Assembly (NCBI RefSeq): GCF_013839525.1
Contig: NZ_JACDIS010000001.1
Span: forward strand, 744,001-808,000
Length of the DNA: 64,000 bases
Direction of reading: 5' to 3'
From: Chthonobacter rhizosphaerae
Lineage (GTDB): Bacteria; Pseudomonadota; Alphaproteobacteria; Rhizobiales; Pleomorphomonadaceae
How positions within the stretch are numbered: the stretch's first letter is position 1; every line of letters starts with the position of its first letter. Under the pieces are notes generated by a model. It saw only the letters and a list, made by a program, of their open reading frames with translations. It did not search any database and had not been told where the DNA came from. Made by a program: the position numbers and the translations under genes. Positions 30,506-40,972 of this stretch are shown piece after piece.

Positions 30506-31180
30506 TCAGCCGGCCGGAGAGGGCCGCGACCCGAAGATGGCGCTTCCCACCCGCACGTGGGTGGCGCCGTGGCGGATCCCCGTCTCGAAGTCGCCCGACA
30601 TGCCCATGGACCGTCCGGCCACACCGGCCCGGAGCGCGAGTTCGTCGAGGAGCGCGAAGTGCGGCGACGGGTTCTCGTCCACCGGCGGAATGCACATCAG
30701 CCCTTCGATGGCGAGCCCGTGCTCGGCGCGGCACCGCTCCACGAAGGCCACCGCCTCGGCGGGCGGGATGCCGGCCTTCTGGTCCTCCTCGCCGGTGTTC
30801 ACCTGGACGAACAGCTTCGGCCGGCGCCCCTGGCGGTCCATCTCGGCCTTGAGGGCGGCGGCGATCTTGTCCCGGTCCACCGTATGGATCACGTCGAACA
30901 GCGCCACCGCCTCGCGGGCCTTGTTGGACTGCAGCGGCCCGATCAGGTGCAGCTCCAGGCCGGGGGTCTCGTCGCGGAGCGCCGGCCACTTGCCCTGGGC
31001 CTCCTGCACCCGGTTCTCGCCGAACACCCGCTGGCCCGCCTCGATCACCGGCCGGATGTCGTCCGCCCCGAACGTCTTCGACACGGCGATCAGGGTCACG
31101 GACCCGGCGGGCCGGCCCGCGTCCCGCTCGGCGACGCTGATTCGGGCCTTGATTTCGGCGAGGGCTGTGGCGGCGGACAT
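30506..31180 (-). CDS. YggS-family PLP-binding protein (PLP homeostasis)
   Basis: 224 aa, a single-domain type III PLP fold without known catalysis. The PLP lysine is in LIAVSKTFGADDI near residue 35; HLIGPLQSNKAREA near 80, LFVQVNTGEEDQKAG near 115, and SMGMSGDFETGIRHGATHVRVGSAIFG near the C-terminus are classic YggS/PROSC motifs. It buffers free PLP and keeps amino acid pools balanced. It is divergent from leuS across 195 bp. Confidence 0.96.
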   Translation of the reverse strand: MSAATALAEIKARISVAERDAGRPAGSVTLIAVSKTFGADDIRPVIEAGQRVFGENRVQEAQGKWPALRDETPGLELHLIGPLQSNKAREAVALFDVIHTVDRDKIAAALKAEMDRQGRRPKLFVQVNTGEEDQKAGIPPAEAVAFVERCRAEHGLAIEGLMCIPPVDENPSPHFALLDELALRAGVAGRSMGMSGDFETGIRHGATHVRVGSAIFGSRPSPAG

Positions 31181-31375
31181 GGGCGATCGGTCTCCGGTTC
31201 GGGCGATGTGTTTCGGGCCGGGACGGTGCTGTCAAGTCTCCGGTTGCCCGGAACCCGCCGTCGGCATTGACCGGCCCGTGCATTTCTGGTGATGGTCTGG
31301 CACCTCCCCGCGCCTCGCCCATGCTCCCCCCGCATGCGCCGGCAGCTTGACCTTAGGACCGCGAAAAGACACCCG

Positions 31376-33997
31376 ATGGCGACCGAGCGATACAACGCCC
31401 GCGAGGCGGAAGCCCGCTGGCAGGCGGCATGGACCAAGACCAAGGTCTTCGAGACCGACAACGACGACCCGCGGCCGAAATACTACGTGCTGGAGATGTT
31501 CCCCTATCCGTCCGGGCGCATCCACATGGGCCACGTGCGCAACTATTCCATGGGCGACGTGGTGGCCCGGTTCAAGCGCGCCAAGGGCTTCAACGTCCTG
31601 CACCCCATGGGCTGGGACGCGTTCGGCATGCCGGCCGAGAACGCCGCCATGCAGAACAAGGTCCACCCGAAGTCCTGGACCTACCAGAACATCGCCACCA
31701 TGCGCGGCCAGCTCCAGTCCATGGGCCTGTCGCTCGACTGGAGCCGCGAGTTCGCCACCTGCGACCTGGAATACTACACCCGCCAGCAGCGCCTCTTCCT
31801 GGACTTCCTGGAGGCCGGGCTCGTCACCCGCCGCCAGTCCAAGGTCAACTGGGACCCGGTCGACATGACCGTTCTCGCCAACGAGCAGGTGATCGACGGC
31901 CGGGGCTGGCGGTCCGGCGCGCTCGTGGAGCAGCGCGAGCTCACCCAGTGGTTCCTGAAGATCACCGACTACGCGGAGGACCTCCTCACCGCGCTCGACG
32001 GCCTGGACCGCTGGCCGGAGAAGGTCCGCACCATGCAGAAGAACTGGATCGGCCGGTCGGAAGGCCTGCGGATCCGGTTCGAGATCGCCGGCAACCACGC
32101 CCCCGCCGGCCAGCGCACCGTGGAGGTCTTCACCACCCGCCCGGACACGCTCTATGGCATGAGCTTCCTCGCCCTGTCGCCGGACCACCCTGTCGTCAAG
32201 GCGCTCGCCGCCGACAACCCGGATCTCGCCGCCTTCGTGGACGAGTGCCACCGCATGGGCACGTCCGTGGCCGTCCTGGAGACCGCCGAGAAGAAGGGCT
32301 TCGACACCGGGCTCAAGGTGGTCCACCCGTTCACCGGCGAGACCTTCCCGGTCTACGCGGCCAATTTCGTCCTGATGGACTACGGCACCGGCGCCCTCTT
32401 CGGCTGCCCGGCCCATGACCAGCGAGACCACGAGTTCGCCTCCAGGTACGGCCTCGCCATCCGGCCCGTGGTGGTGCCGGACGGCGTCGACCCGGCGGCC
32501 TTCTCGGTCGCCGACGCGCCCTTCCTGGACGACGGCCGCCTCGTCAACTCCGACTTCCTCGACGGCCTGTCCGTGCCGGACGCCAAGGAGGCGGTCGCCC
32601 GCCGCCTGGAGTCCGTGACCCTCGACGGCGCCCCCGCCGCCACGCGCCAGGTGAACTACCGCCTGCGCGACTGGGGCATCTCGCGCCAGCGCTACTGGGG
32701 CTGCCCGATCCCGATCATCCACTGCGACGACTGCGGCGTGGTGCCCGTCCCCAAGGCCGACCTGCCCGTCGCCCTGCCGGACGACGTGGAGTTCGACCGG
32801 CCCGGCAACCCGCTCGACCGCCATCCCACCTGGCGGCTCGTGGACTGCCCGCGCTGCGGCAAGCCGGCCCGGCGCGAGACGGACACCATGGACACCTTCG
32901 TGGACAGCTCCTGGTACTTCGCCCGCTTCACCGCGCCGGACGCCGACGATCCGACCATCCCGGCCGTCGCCGACGCCTGGCTGCCGGTGGACCAGTATAT
33001 CGGCGGCATCGAGCACGCCATCCTGCACCTCCTCTACTCGCGCTTCTTCACCCGCGCCATGAAGGCGACCGGCCACGTGAGCCTGGAGGAGCCGTTCCGC
33101 GGCCTCTTCACCCAGGGCATGGTGGTGCACGAGACCTACAAGGCGCCGGACGGCAGCTGGATCTCGCCCGCGGAGCTCCGCATCGAGGAGACCGAGGGCG
33201 GCCGGCGCGCCTTCCGGCTCTCCGACGGCGCGGAGGTGACGATCGGCTCCGTGGAGAAGATGTCCAAGTCGAAGAAGAACACGGTCGACCCGACGGACAT
33301 CATCGAGAGCTACGGCGCCGACACCGCTCGATGGTTCGTGCTCTCCGACTCGCCGCCCGAGCGCGACGTGGAGTGGACCGACGCGGGCGCGCAAGGCACC
33401 AACCGCTTCCTGCAGCGCGTCTGGCGCCTGGTCACCGAGGCCGCCGCCGTGATCCCGCCGGCCGCCGGCGCCGCGCCCCGGAGCCCGGAGGCGACCGCCC
33501 TCCTCAAGGCCGCCCACAAGGCGCTCGCCGCCGTGGAGGAGAGCATCGAGGGCCTGCGCTTCAACGTGGCGCTCGCCAAGATCTACGAGCTCGTCAACGT
33601 GCTCGGCTCCACCTTCGCCAACGACAAGGCCCGCTTCCAGGCGGACCCGAGCTTCGGCCCCGCGTTCCGGGAGGCGCTCGGCATCCTCGTCCAGGTGATG
33701 GCCCCGATGACGCCGCACCTCGCCGAGGAATGCTGGTCCGCCCTCGGGCGCGACGGCCTCGTGGCGCTCACGCCCTGGCCGGCGGTCGAACCGGCCCTCC
33801 TGGTGGAGGACGAGGTCACCCTGCCGGTGCAGATCAACGGCAAGAAGCGCGCCGACGTCACCGTGCCCCGGGACGCGGACGCCGCCGCCGTCGAGGCGGC
33901 CGTGCTGGCGCTCGACGCGGTCGTGAAGGCTCTCGAGGGCAAGCCGCCCCGCAAGGTGATCGTCGTAGCGCAGAGGATCGTCAATGTCGTCGCCTGA
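31376..33997 (+). CDS. leuS: Leucyl-tRNA synthetase
   Basis: 873 aa, class Ia synthetase. The HIGH motif is HMGH in [17 protein letters not shown] near residue 50; KMSKS is intact in [15 protein letters not shown] near 625. The CP1 editing domain has [12 protein letters not shown] and the acidic MDYGTGA segment. The frame is open upstream to 31289, but ATG 31376 matches the family start ([12 protein letters not shown]). It is first in leuS-lptE-holA, a conserved alphaproteobacterial trio, and overlaps lptE by 14 bp. Confidence 0.98.
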   Translation: MATERYNAREAEARWQAAWTKTKVFETDNDDPRPKYYVLEMFPYPSGRIHMGHVRNYSMGDVVARFKRAKGFNVLHPMGWDAFGMPAENAAMQNKVHPKSWTYQNIATMRGQLQSMGLSLDWSREFATCDLEYYTRQQRLFLDFLEAGLVTRRQSKVNWDPVDMTVLANEQVIDGRGWRSGALVEQRELTQWFLKITDYAEDLLTALDGLDRWPEKVRTMQKNWIGRSEGLRIRFEIAGNHAPAGQRTVEVFTTRPDTLYGMSFLALSPDHPVVKALAADNPDLAAFVDECHRMGTSVAVLETAEKKGFDTGLKVVHPFTGETFPVYAANFVLMDYGTGALFGCPAHDQRDHEFASRYGLAIRPVVVPDGVDPAAFSVADAPFLDDGRLVNSDFLDGLSVPDAKEAVARRLESVTLDGAPAATRQVNYRLRDWGISRQRYWGCPIPIIHCDDCGVVPVPKADLPVALPDDVEFDRPGNPLDRHPTWRLVDCPRCGKPARRETDTMDTFVDSSWYFARFTAPDADDPTIPAVADAWLPVDQYIGGIEHAILHLLYSRFFTRAMKATGHVSLEEPFRGLFTQGMVVHETYKAPDGSWISPAELRIEETEGGRRAFRLSDGAEVTIGSVEKMSKSKKNTVDPTDIIESYGADTARWFVLSDSPPERDVEWTDAGAQGTNRFLQRVWRLVTEAAAVIPPAAGAAPRSPEATALLKAAHKALAAVEESIEGLRFNVALAKIYELVNVLGSTFANDKARFQADPSFGPAFREALGILVQVMAPMTPHLAEECWSALGRDGLVALTPWPAVEPALLVEDEVTLPVQINGKKRADVTVPRDADAAAVEAAVLALDAVVKALEGKPPRKVIVVAQRIVNVVA

Positions 33998-34529
33998 CCG
34001 CAGACCCGTCCGCCCCGGCCTCGCGGGCGGGTTCGCCCTTGTGGCGATCGCCGCCGCCCTCGTTCTCCCCGGCTGCCAGGTGCGCCCGCTCTACGCCACG
34101 GCGCCCGCCGGCTCGCCCGTGGTGGCGGACCTGACCGCCATCGGCGTCGAGCCCCTGAAGGATCGGCTCGGCCAGAGCCTCGTCAACGAACTCATCTTCG
34201 CGCTCCGCGGCGGCGCGGCCCTCACCGATCCGCGCTACCGGCTCCGGCTGATTGTCACCAGCCGGCGATCCGAGCTCGGCATCCAGGAGTTCGAGGATGT
34301 GCCGCGCTCCAACCTGATCGCCGTGACGGCCTCCTACACGCTGACCGAGACGATCACCGGCCGGGTGGTCACCACGGGCACCACCTACACCACCGCGTCC
34401 TACGACTTCTCGTCCCAGCGGTTCGCGAACCTGCGCGCCGAGCGGGACGCGGAGGACCGCGCCGCCAAGGCGGCCGCGGAGGACATCCGCACGCGCCTCG
34501 CCACCGTGCTGGCGCGCGAACCCGGCTGA
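33984..34529 (+). CDS. lptE: LPS-assembly lipoprotein LptE
   Basis: 181 aa. It has a lipoprotein signal with lipobox LVLPGC at residues about 26-31, so it is anchored in the outer membrane. The mature part ([12 protein letters not shown], then ELIFALRG, then [17 protein letters not shown]) matches alphaproteobacterial LptE, the plug of the LptD translocon. Position between leuS and holA supports this strongly. It overlaps leuS by 14 bp and ends 5 bp before holA. Confidence 0.92.
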   Translation: MSSPDRRPVRPGLAGGFALVAIAAALVLPGCQVRPLYATAPAGSPVVADLTAIGVEPLKDRLGQSLVNELIFALRGGAALTDPRYRLRLIVTSRRSELGIQEFEDVPRSNLIAVTASYTLTETITGRVVTTGTTYTTASYDFSSQRFANLRAERDAEDRAAKAAAEDIRTRLATVLAREPG

Positions 34530-34534
34530 CCGGC

Positions 34535-35581
34535 GTGGTCGCCGCCAAGGCCCAGGACATCGACCGCATCGTCGCCCGCCCGCCGGCGGGCGTCTGGCTG
34601 TATCTGGTCTACGGGCCCGATGGCGGGCTCGTGGCCGAGCGGGCCGCCACCATCGCGGCCGCGAGCGCCGATCCGGCCGATCCCTTCTCGCTGATCAAGC
34701 TCGACGCCGCCGACCTCGGCCGCGACCCGAGCCGGCTCGCCGACGAGGCCTACGCGGTCTCCATGTTCGGCGGCCGGCGCGCCATCCTGGTCCGCGACGC
34801 CGGCACCCGGCCGACCGTCGCCACGGCGGTCACGGCCCTCCTGAAGACGCCGCCGCCGGAGACGGTCGTCGTCCTGGAGGCCGGCGACCTGAAGAAGTCC
34901 CACGCCCTGCGCACCCTCGTGGAGCGGGACAAGACCGCCTACGCCCTGCCCTGCTATGTGGACGACGACGCCGCGATCGGCCGGTTGATCGACCAGGAGA
35001 CCAAGGCGGCGGGCGTGTCCATCGCGCCCGACGCCCGCGAGGCGCTGATCGGCCACCTCGGCGGCGACCGCCTGGTCTCGCGCGGAGAGGTGCAGAAGGT
35101 CTGCCTGTTCGCCCTCCACAAGGGCCGCATCGAGCTCGCCGACGTGCAGGAACTCGTCGGCGACAGTTCCACCATCTCGGCCGAGGAAGTCGTCGACGCG
35201 GCCGCGCTCGGCGACATGGCCGGCCTGATGGCCGCGCTCACCCGGGCGGCGAGCGAGGGCGTGGATGCGAACGCCCTCGCCGGCACGGGTCTGCGCGTCT
35301 TCCAGATGCTGGACGACCTCCGGGCCGACGTGGATGCCGGCCGTCGTCCCGAGGACGTTGTGGACGTCGCCCGCCCGCCGATCTTCTTCAAGCGCAAGCA
35401 GACCGTCATCAAGGCCCTCCGCCTCTGGACCCCCGCCCGCCTGGAGCGCGCCCTCGCGCTCCTCGCCGACGCCGTCCGCGACGCCCGCCTCAACCCCGCC
35501 CTCGCCAACGCCATCATCGGCGACATCCTCCTGCGCATCGCCCGCGTCGCCGCCCAGGCCCAGGGCCGCAACGGCCGCTGA
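34535..35581 (+). CDS. holA: DNA polymerase III subunit delta
   Basis: 348 aa from GTG. HolA is the clamp-loader wrench subunit that opens the beta clamp. Recognised by IDRIVARPPAGVWLYLVYGPDGGLV at the start, SMFGGRRAILVRDAG near residue 75, and the C-terminal helical collar FKRKQTVIKALRLW. It is the last gene of leuS-lptE-holA. A hairpin-repeat block begins 80 bp after its stop. Confidence 0.94.
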   Translation: MVAAKAQDIDRIVARPPAGVWLYLVYGPDGGLVAERAATIAAASADPADPFSLIKLDAADLGRDPSRLADEAYAVSMFGGRRAILVRDAGTRPTVATAVTALLKTPPPETVVVLEAGDLKKSHALRTLVERDKTAYALPCYVDDDAAIGRLIDQETKAAGVSIAPDAREALIGHLGGDRLVSRGEVQKVCLFALHKGRIELADVQELVGDSSTISAEEVVDAAALGDMAGLMAALTRAASEGVDANALAGTGLRVFQMLDDLRADVDAGRRPEDVVDVARPPIFFKRKQTVIKALRLWTPARLERALALLADAVRDARLNPALANAIIGDILLRIARVAAQAQGRNGR

Positions 35582-35661
35582 GCGGGACGGCGCCGGCGGA
35601 CGTGCCGCCAAGCGGGCCGGCCCGGACCAGACACGACGGCCCACCTATAAGAGGCAGCCCG

Positions 35662-36265
35662 TCATGGTCGGCATCAGGCCGACCATCCACGCATCCGGCC
35701 CGCCCTGCCCGCCCTCTCAGCCGTCATGGTCGGCTTCAGGCCGACCATCCACGCATCCCGCCCCGCCCGCCTTCCCAACCGACATGGTCGGCTTCAGGTC
35801 GACCACCCACGCATTCCGCGCGGAGCACACTCCAAGGCGTAGGCGGTCCGCCTTAGCGGACCGTGACGGAGAGGGCGAGCGTTTCGGTCGGCCGACCAGC
35901 GCACCACCAATCCCCAAACGCGACCCTCGACATCAACCCCGATCGCTCAACCGCTCCGCCCGCCCTCCCAACCGTTATGGTCGGCTTCAGGCCGACCATC
36001 CACGCATCCCGCCCTGCGCGCCCGCCCTCTCAACCGTCATGGTCGGCGTCAGGCCGACCATCCACGCATCCCGCCCGGAGCACCCTCCAAGGCGTGGGCG
36101 GTCCGCCTTCGCGGACCGTGACGGAGAGGGCGAGCGTTTCGGTCGGCCGACCAGCGCACCACCAATCCCCAAACGCGACCCTCGACATCAACCCCGATCT
36201 CTCAACCGGCCCGCCCGCCCTCCCCAACCGTCATGGTCGGCGTCAGGCCGACCATCCACGCATTC
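35662..36265. repeat. Array of six hairpin repeats between holA and parB
   Basis: Six copies of a 35-bp unit, all in the same orientation, at about 35662-35696, 35724-35758, 35782-35816, 35975-36009, 36037-36071 and 36231-36265. Each is a hairpin TCATGGTCGGC-NTCAG-GCCGACC followed by ATCCACGCATYC. Between copies lie C-rich spacers (CCGCCCGCCCT). A second hairpin, CGGTCCGC-CTTN-GCGGACCG, and a perfect palindrome, GGTCGGCCGACC, occur twice. A related copy sits after asd at 20701. No ORF here is credible. The whole 840-bp gap (35582-36421) is otherwise empty except for the parB terminator. Confidence 0.88.
35783..36265. repeat. About 256-bp tandem duplication inside the hairpin array
   Basis: The segment from 35783 to 36037 is repeated from 36038 to about 36265, offset 255-256 bp. 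Shared landmarks are the GGAGCAC-CTCCAAGGCGT block (35820 and 36076), the GGACCGTGACGGAGAGGGCG block (35857 and 36112) and the CACCAATCCCCAAACGCGAC block (35902 and 36157). Identity is high with scattered point changes, so the duplication is fairly recent. Confidence 0.85.
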
Positions 36266-36362
36266 CGCCACAACCCTCCCCTCGTGTGGATCGCCTGCGC
36301 CTACGACCGTTACGGAAGGTGCGCCTTCAGTCCGACAGACCCGTCCTCCACCCGACCCAACG

Positions 36363-36389
36363 AAAAAGGGCCCGCCAATCGGCGAGCCC
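36363..36389 (-). terminator. Rho-independent terminator of parAB
   Basis: Minus strand: GGGCTCGCC (36389-36381), loop GATT, GGCGGGCCC (36376-36368) with one U-G pair, then TTTTT (36367-36363). It lies 33 bp past the parB stop and ends the rsmG-parA-parB transcript. Confidence 0.85.
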
Positions 36390-36421
36390 CTCCGTTCCCA
36401 CTCGTTTCGCTCTCGACTCGA

Positions 36422-37306
36422 CTATTCCCCGGCGAGCCGCCGCGCCACCTCGTCCAGCTGCTCCAGGCTGGCGTACCGGATCCGGATCTCGCCGGAGCCG
36501 TTCGGCTTATGGGCGATCTCCACCTTCAGCCCGAGCACGTCCGAAAGCTTGGCCTCCAGGGCGCGGGTGTCCGCGTCCTTCTCCGGCCTGTCGGCCTTGG
36601 CGCGGCCCTTCCGCTCCGGCGCGGCGTCCTGGGCGAGGCTTTCCGCCGCCCGGACAGTCAGCCCCTCCTCGACGATCTTGCGGGCGAGCCCAACCGGGTC
36701 GGTGGCGGTCACCAGCGCGCGGGCGTGGCCGGCGGTGAGTTGGCCGTCGTTCAGGTACTGGCGCACCGGGTCCGGCAGCTTCAGGAGCCGAAGGGTGTTC
36801 GCCACGTGGCTGCGGCTCTTGCCGATCACCTGGGCGAGGTCGTTCTGGGTGTAGTCGAAGTCGGCGATCAGCTGGTCGTAGCCGTAGGCCTCCTCCAGCG
36901 GATTGAGGTCCTGCCGCTGCACGTTCTCGATGATGGCGATCTCCATGGCCTCCTTGTCGGAGACTTCGTGGATCACCACCGGGATCTCGTGCACGCCGGC
37001 CTTCTGGGCTGCTCGCCACCGACGCTCGCCGGCGATCAGCTCGTAGTAGTTGCCGCTGCTCTGGGCGGGGCGCACCACCACGGGCTGGATCATGCCGTGC
37101 TGCTTGATGGAGCCGGCCAGTTCCTCCAGCTCCTCCTCCTTGAACAGGCGGCGCGGGTTCTTCGGGTTCGCCTTGATCAGGTCAATCGCCACCTTGCGCG
37201 TGCCGCGGACGCGCTCGACGACCTCGAACTCGTTGCCGGCGTCGCCGATGAGAGCCGCGAGCCCGCGCCCCAGGCGCCGGCGTCCGCTTTCGTCCGTCAT
37301 GGTCAT
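36422..37306 (-). CDS. parB: Chromosome partitioning protein ParB
   Basis: 294 aa. It has an N-terminal ParA-contact region (RRRLGRGLAALIGD), a CTP-binding/CTPase domain with PRRLFKEEELEELAGSI near residue 50 and GERRWRAAQKAG near 90, and a parS-binding helix-turn-helix QNDLAQVIGKSRSHVANTLR near 145. The C-terminal dimerisation domain ends YASLEQLDEVARRLAGE. ParB loads at parS, slides as a CTP clamp and directs ParA-driven origin segregation; parS sites lie at 40973, 42372 and 42475. The start has GGAAAGAG upstream. Confidence 0.98.
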   Translation of the reverse strand: MTMTDESGRRRLGRGLAALIGDAGNEFEVVERVRGTRKVAIDLIKANPKNPRRLFKEEELEELAGSIKQHGMIQPVVVRPAQSSGNYYELIAGERRWRAAQKAGVHEIPVVIHEVSDKEAMEIAIIENVQRQDLNPLEEAYGYDQLIADFDYTQNDLAQVIGKSRSHVANTLRLLKLPDPVRQYLNDGQLTAGHARALVTATDPVGLARKIVEEGLTVRAAESLAQDAAPERKGRAKADRPEKDADTRALEAKLSDVLGLKVEIAHKPNGSGEIRIRYASLEQLDEVARRLAGE

Positions 37307-37376
37307 GGCAGTCTCTTTCCTGTCGAGGCGTCCGCCCGGGCGGCGCCTCCTGGTCCCTCGAACGAGCCGCCGGCCG

Positions 37377-38210
37377 TCAGGCCGCGTTGGCGGCCCGCAG
37401 GCGCCGTTCGCGCTGGATGATTTCGGAAGCGAGCTTCAGGTAGGCCTGGCTGCCGCTGCACTTCAGGTCGTAGAGCAGGGCCGGCTTGCCGTAGGACGGC
37501 GCCTCGGAGACCCGCACGTTGCGCGGGATGATGGTCTCGTAGACCGTCTCGCCCATGTGGCTGCGCACGTCGCTCACCACCTGGCCGGACAGGTTGTTCC
37601 GGCTGTCGTACATGGTCAGCACGATGCCGTGGATGGTGAGGGTCGGGTTGAGCGACTTCTTCACCTGCTCCACCGTCTGAAGCAGCTGCGAGAGACCTTC
37701 CAGGGCGAAGAACTCGCACTGGAGCGGCACCAGGATGGAGTTGGCCGCCGCCATGGCGTTTACGGTCAGAAGGTTCAGCGACGGCGGGCAGTCCACCAGG
37801 ATGTAGCTGAAGCGCTTCGTGGCGCCGGTCTTGTCCGCCGCCGCGGTGTCCGCATGGGCCCGGATGGCCTTGCGCAGCCGGAACGCGCGGTCGCCCTGCT
37901 GGGCGATCTCCAGCTCGACGCCGAGGTTGTCCAGGGTGGACGGCGCCACGGTCAGGCGCGGCACCACGGTCTCCACCAGCGCCTCGGACAGCGGCACGTC
38001 GCCCACCAGCACGTCGTAGGTGGAGACGGACCGCGACCGCCGGTCGATGCCGAGGCCGGTGGAGGCGTTCCCTTGCGGGTCGAGGTCCACGATCAGGACC
38101 TCCTCGCCGATCGCCGCGAGGGCGGTTCCGAGGTTGATGGCGGTGGTCGTCTTGCCGACGCCGCCCTTCTGGTTGGCGAGTGCCAGGACGCGCGGTTGGT
38201 CTTCGGTCAT
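37377..38210 (-). CDS. parA: Chromosome partitioning ATPase ParA
   Basis: 277 aa. Deviant Walker A ANQKGGVGKTTTAINLG at residues 13-29, Walker A' region DLDPQGNASTGLG near 45, and Walker B VDCPPSLNLLT near 130. ParA binds DNA non-specifically as an ATP dimer and forms the gradient that pulls ParB-parS complexes to the new pole. It lies 70 bp before parB and 49 bp after rsmG on the same strand. Confidence 0.98.
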   Translation of the reverse strand: MTEDQPRVLALANQKGGVGKTTTAINLGTALAAIGEEVLIVDLDPQGNASTGLGIDRRSRSVSTYDVLVGDVPLSEALVETVVPRLTVAPSTLDNLGVELEIAQQGDRAFRLRKAIRAHADTAAADKTGATKRFSYILVDCPPSLNLLTVNAMAAANSILVPLQCEFFALEGLSQLLQTVEQVKKSLNPTLTIHGIVLTMYDSRNNLSGQVVSDVRSHMGETVYETIIPRNVRVSEAPSYGKPALLYDLKCSGSQAYLKLASEIIQRERRLRAANAA

Positions 38211-38259
38211 GGAGCGGGCCTCTCGTCCCTTGCCGCCGGGACGTCTTGACGGGTGGGCA

Positions 38260-38916
38260 TCACGATCCGGCGCGGCGGCGCACGTGGCTGAGCACGGCGA
38301 TTCGCCCGCCCGGATCGATCCGGCTCGGCTGTTCTACCAGATCGAACGTCCAGGTTTGAACGGCCACGTTAACTTCCGATTCAAAATCCAAGCCTTTGTG
38401 CAGCACCGCGCGCGCTCCGGCCGCCAGCCAGGGCTCCGCGAGACCGAGAAGAGCGTCGAGCGAGGCGAGCGCCCGGGCGGAGACCGCCTGCACCGGGTGG
38501 ACGATCCGCTCCGGCCGTTCCGGAACCGACTCGATCCGGGCGTTGAGCACCGTGGCGGGCAGCTTCAGCTCCCGGATCACCGTCATCAGGAAAGCCGCCT
38601 TGCGGCCGTTCGCCTCCACGAGCGTCACATGGGCGCCCGGCCGGTCCGCCAGGAGCACCGCCGTGACGAGGCCCGGAAAGCCCGCGCCGGATCCGAGGTC
38701 GAGCCAACCGGTCACGTCCGGCGCCGCCAGGTGCGCCTGCGCGCTGTCAGCCACGTGGCGCCGCCAGATGTCCGGCAGGGTGGAGGGCGCCACCAGGTTC
38801 TTCACCGGCTGCCAGCGGCGGACAAGCCCCACATAGCGGGTCAGCCGGTCCCGCATGGCGTCGTCGAGCGGCATGAGGGCCTCGACCGCCTTGAGGCCGT
38901 CCGCGTCGTCGGTCAT
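38260..38916 (-). CDS. rsmG: 16S rRNA (guanine527-N7)-methyltransferase RsmG
   Basis: 218 aa. It methylates G527 of 16S rRNA with SAM. Signature motifs: RHVADSAQ near residue 54 and SAM motif I WLDLGSGAGFPGLV near 70, then VSARALASLDALL near 140. The start at 38916 (MTDDADG) has GAGGGAG 5 nt upstream; an ATG at 38940 would overlap mnmG. Only 10 bp separate it from mnmG. Loss of RsmG gives low-level streptomycin resistance in other bacteria. Confidence 0.96.
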   Translation of the reverse strand: MTDDADGLKAVEALMPLDDAMRDRLTRYVGLVRRWQPVKNLVAPSTLPDIWRRHVADSAQAHLAAPDVTGWLDLGSGAGFPGLVTAVLLADRPGAHVTLVEANGRKAAFLMTVIRELKLPATVLNARIESVPERPERIVHPVQAVSARALASLDALLGLAEPWLAAGARAVLHKGLDFESEVNVAVQTWTFDLVEQPSRIDPGGRIAVLSHVRRRAGS

Positions 38917-38926
38917 CGGCGCTCCC

Positions 38927-40795
38927 TCACGCCGCGCCACGGGACGCGCCCCGGCGCAGGTGCGCCAGGATCAGCGTCACCGCCGCAGGCGTCACGCCGT
39001 CGATCCGGGCCGCCTGTCCAAGCGTCATCGGCCGGGTGGCGGAAAGCTTCTGCCGCACCTCGTTGGAGAGGCCCACCACGACCCCATAGTCGAAGTCCCC
39101 AGGCACCGCGAGGCTCTCGTCCCGCCGGAAGGCCGCGATGTCCGCCTCCTGGCGACCGAGATAGACGGCGTAGAGCGCCTCGATCTGAAGCGCCTCCCGG
39201 GCGACCGGCGGAACGGCGCCAAGCTCGGGCCAGACGGCGGCGAGCCGGTCCAGCGTCATCTCCGGATAGGAGAGGAGGTCGTAGGCGCTCCGCCGGGCCC
39301 CATCCTGGTTCAGCTGCAGCCCGTGCTCGGCCGCCCTCTTCGGCGTGATCGTCAGCGACCGGGCAAGCGCCCGAGCTTCGTCCAGCGCCGCCATCTTGGC
39401 CCCGAAGGCCGCCCGCCGTCGCGCGCCCACGAGTCCGAGGGCGTCGCCCTTGGCGGTCAGCCGCTGGTCCGCGTTGTCCGCCCGCAGCGTCAGCCGGTAT
39501 TCGGCGCGGGAGGTGAACATCCGGTAGGGCTCGCTGATTCCCTTGGTCACCAGGTCGTCGATCATCACGCCGAGATAGCCTTCCGACCGGTCGAACACCA
39601 CGCCGTCGGCCGCCCCCGCCCGCCGGGCCGCGTTGAGGCCGGCCACCAGGCCCTGGGCTGCCGCTTCCTCGTAGCCGGTGGTGCCGTTGATCTGGCCGGC
39701 CAGGAACAGGCCCGCCACCCGCTTCGCCTCCAGCGTCGGCAGAAGCTCGCGCGGGTCCACGTGGTCGTACTCGATCGCATAGCCGGGCTGCAGGACGGTC
39801 GCCCGCTCCAGTCCCGGAATGGTGGCGAGGAAGGCCGCCTGCACGTCTTCCGGCAGCGACGTCGAGACGCCGTTCGGATAGACGACCGGCGTGTCCAGCC
39901 CCTCCGGCTCCAGGAAGATCTGGTGGCCGTCCCGGTCGCCGAACCGGACGATCTTGTCCTCGATCGACGGGCAGTAGCGCGGCCCCCGGCTTTCGATCCG
40001 GCCGGAATACATGGCCGACCGGTGGATGTTGTCCCGGATGACCCGGTGCGTCGCTTCCGTCGTCCGAGTCACCCCGCACGAGACCTGGGGCGTGGTGATC
40101 GCCTCCGTCAGGGTGGAGAAGGGCTCCGGTTCGTCGTCGCCCGGCTGCATCTCCAGGGACGCCCAGTCGATGGTCCGCCCGTCGAGCCGGGCCGGCGTGC
40201 CGGTCTTCAGCCGGCCGAGCGCGAGACCCATGCGGGCCAGCGTCTTCGACAACCCCTGGGCCGGCGCCTCCCCCACCCGGCCGGCCGGGATCGTCCGGTC
40301 GCCGATGTGGATGAGCCCGCCGAGAAAGGTCCCGGTGGTCAGCACCACCGCGCCGGTGGCGATCCGACGGCCGTCGGCCATCAGCACCGCCGCCACCCGC
40401 CCGTCGCGGATCTCCAGGTCGTCCGCCTCGCCTTCCACCACGTCCAGCCCGGTCGTGGCGCGGATCTCCGCCTGCATGGCGGCCCGGTAGAGCGCCCGGT
40501 CCGCCTGGGCTCGCGGACCGCGGACCGCCGGACCCTTCCGGCGGTTCAGCATGCGGAACTGGATGCCGGCGACGTCCGCCACGCGGCCCATCAGGCCGTC
40601 GAGGGCGTCCACCTCCCGCACCAGGTGACCCTTGCCCAGCCCGCCGATCGCCGGATTGCACGACATCACGCCCACCGTGTCGAACCGGTGGGTCACGAGC
40701 GCCGTCCGCGCGCCGGTGCGGGCCGCCGCATGGGCCGCCTCGACTCCCGCATGGCCGCCGCCGATGACGACGACGTCGAACTGGTCCTTGGTCAT
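38927..40795 (-). CDS. mnmG: tRNA uridine-5-carboxymethylaminomethyl modification enzyme MnmG
   Basis: 622 aa, FAD-dependent. With MnmE it installs the cmnm5 group on wobble U34 of tRNAs. It has the FAD Rossmann start [19 protein letters not shown] at residues 7-25, [20 protein letters not shown] near 47, and [21 protein letters not shown] near 370. The C-terminal helical domain ([18 protein letters not shown]) binds tRNA and MnmE. The partner mnmE is 202 bp upstream on the same strand, with a perfect parS between them. Confidence 0.98.
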   Translation of the reverse strand: MTKDQFDVVVIGGGHAGVEAAHAAARTGARTALVTHRFDTVGVMSCNPAIGGLGKGHLVREVDALDGLMGRVADVAGIQFRMLNRRKGPAVRGPRAQADRALYRAAMQAEIRATTGLDVVEGEADDLEIRDGRVAAVLMADGRRIATGAVVLTTGTFLGGLIHIGDRTIPAGRVGEAPAQGLSKTLARMGLALGRLKTGTPARLDGRTIDWASLEMQPGDDEPEPFSTLTEAITTPQVSCGVTRTTEATHRVIRDNIHRSAMYSGRIESRGPRYCPSIEDKIVRFGDRDGHQIFLEPEGLDTPVVYPNGVSTSLPEDVQAAFLATIPGLERATVLQPGYAIEYDHVDPRELLPTLEAKRVAGLFLAGQINGTTGYEEAAAQGLVAGLNAARRAGAADGVVFDRSEGYLGVMIDDLVTKGISEPYRMFTSRAEYRLTLRADNADQRLTAKGDALGLVGARRRAAFGAKMAALDEARALARSLTITPKRAAEHGLQLNQDGARRSAYDLLSYPEMTLDRLAAVWPELGAVPPVAREALQIEALYAVYLGRQEADIAAFRRDESLAVPGDFDYGVVVGLSNEVRQKLSATRPMTLGQAARIDGVTPAAVTLILAHLRRGASRGAA

Positions 40796-40972
40796 GATCG
40801 GATCCGGAAAAGCGGGCCCGCGCCCGGTCGACGCGACCCGGCCGCTTTCTACAGACTTTCCCCCCGTAGGTCAAAGCCGCAGGACCCGGAAGCGACGTCA
40901 GGCCCGGGCCGTCATCCGCGATCGGATCGGCTTCGAATCGAGGTCTGTCCCGGATGTCCACAGGCTGTGGAT

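Noticed and set aside
35662-36265. Possible CRISPR array at the repeated block
   Set aside because: Only six copies, with irregular distances (about 60-195 bp), spacers that are themselves duplicated, palindromic units and no cas genes. It fits a REP-like repeat block better.
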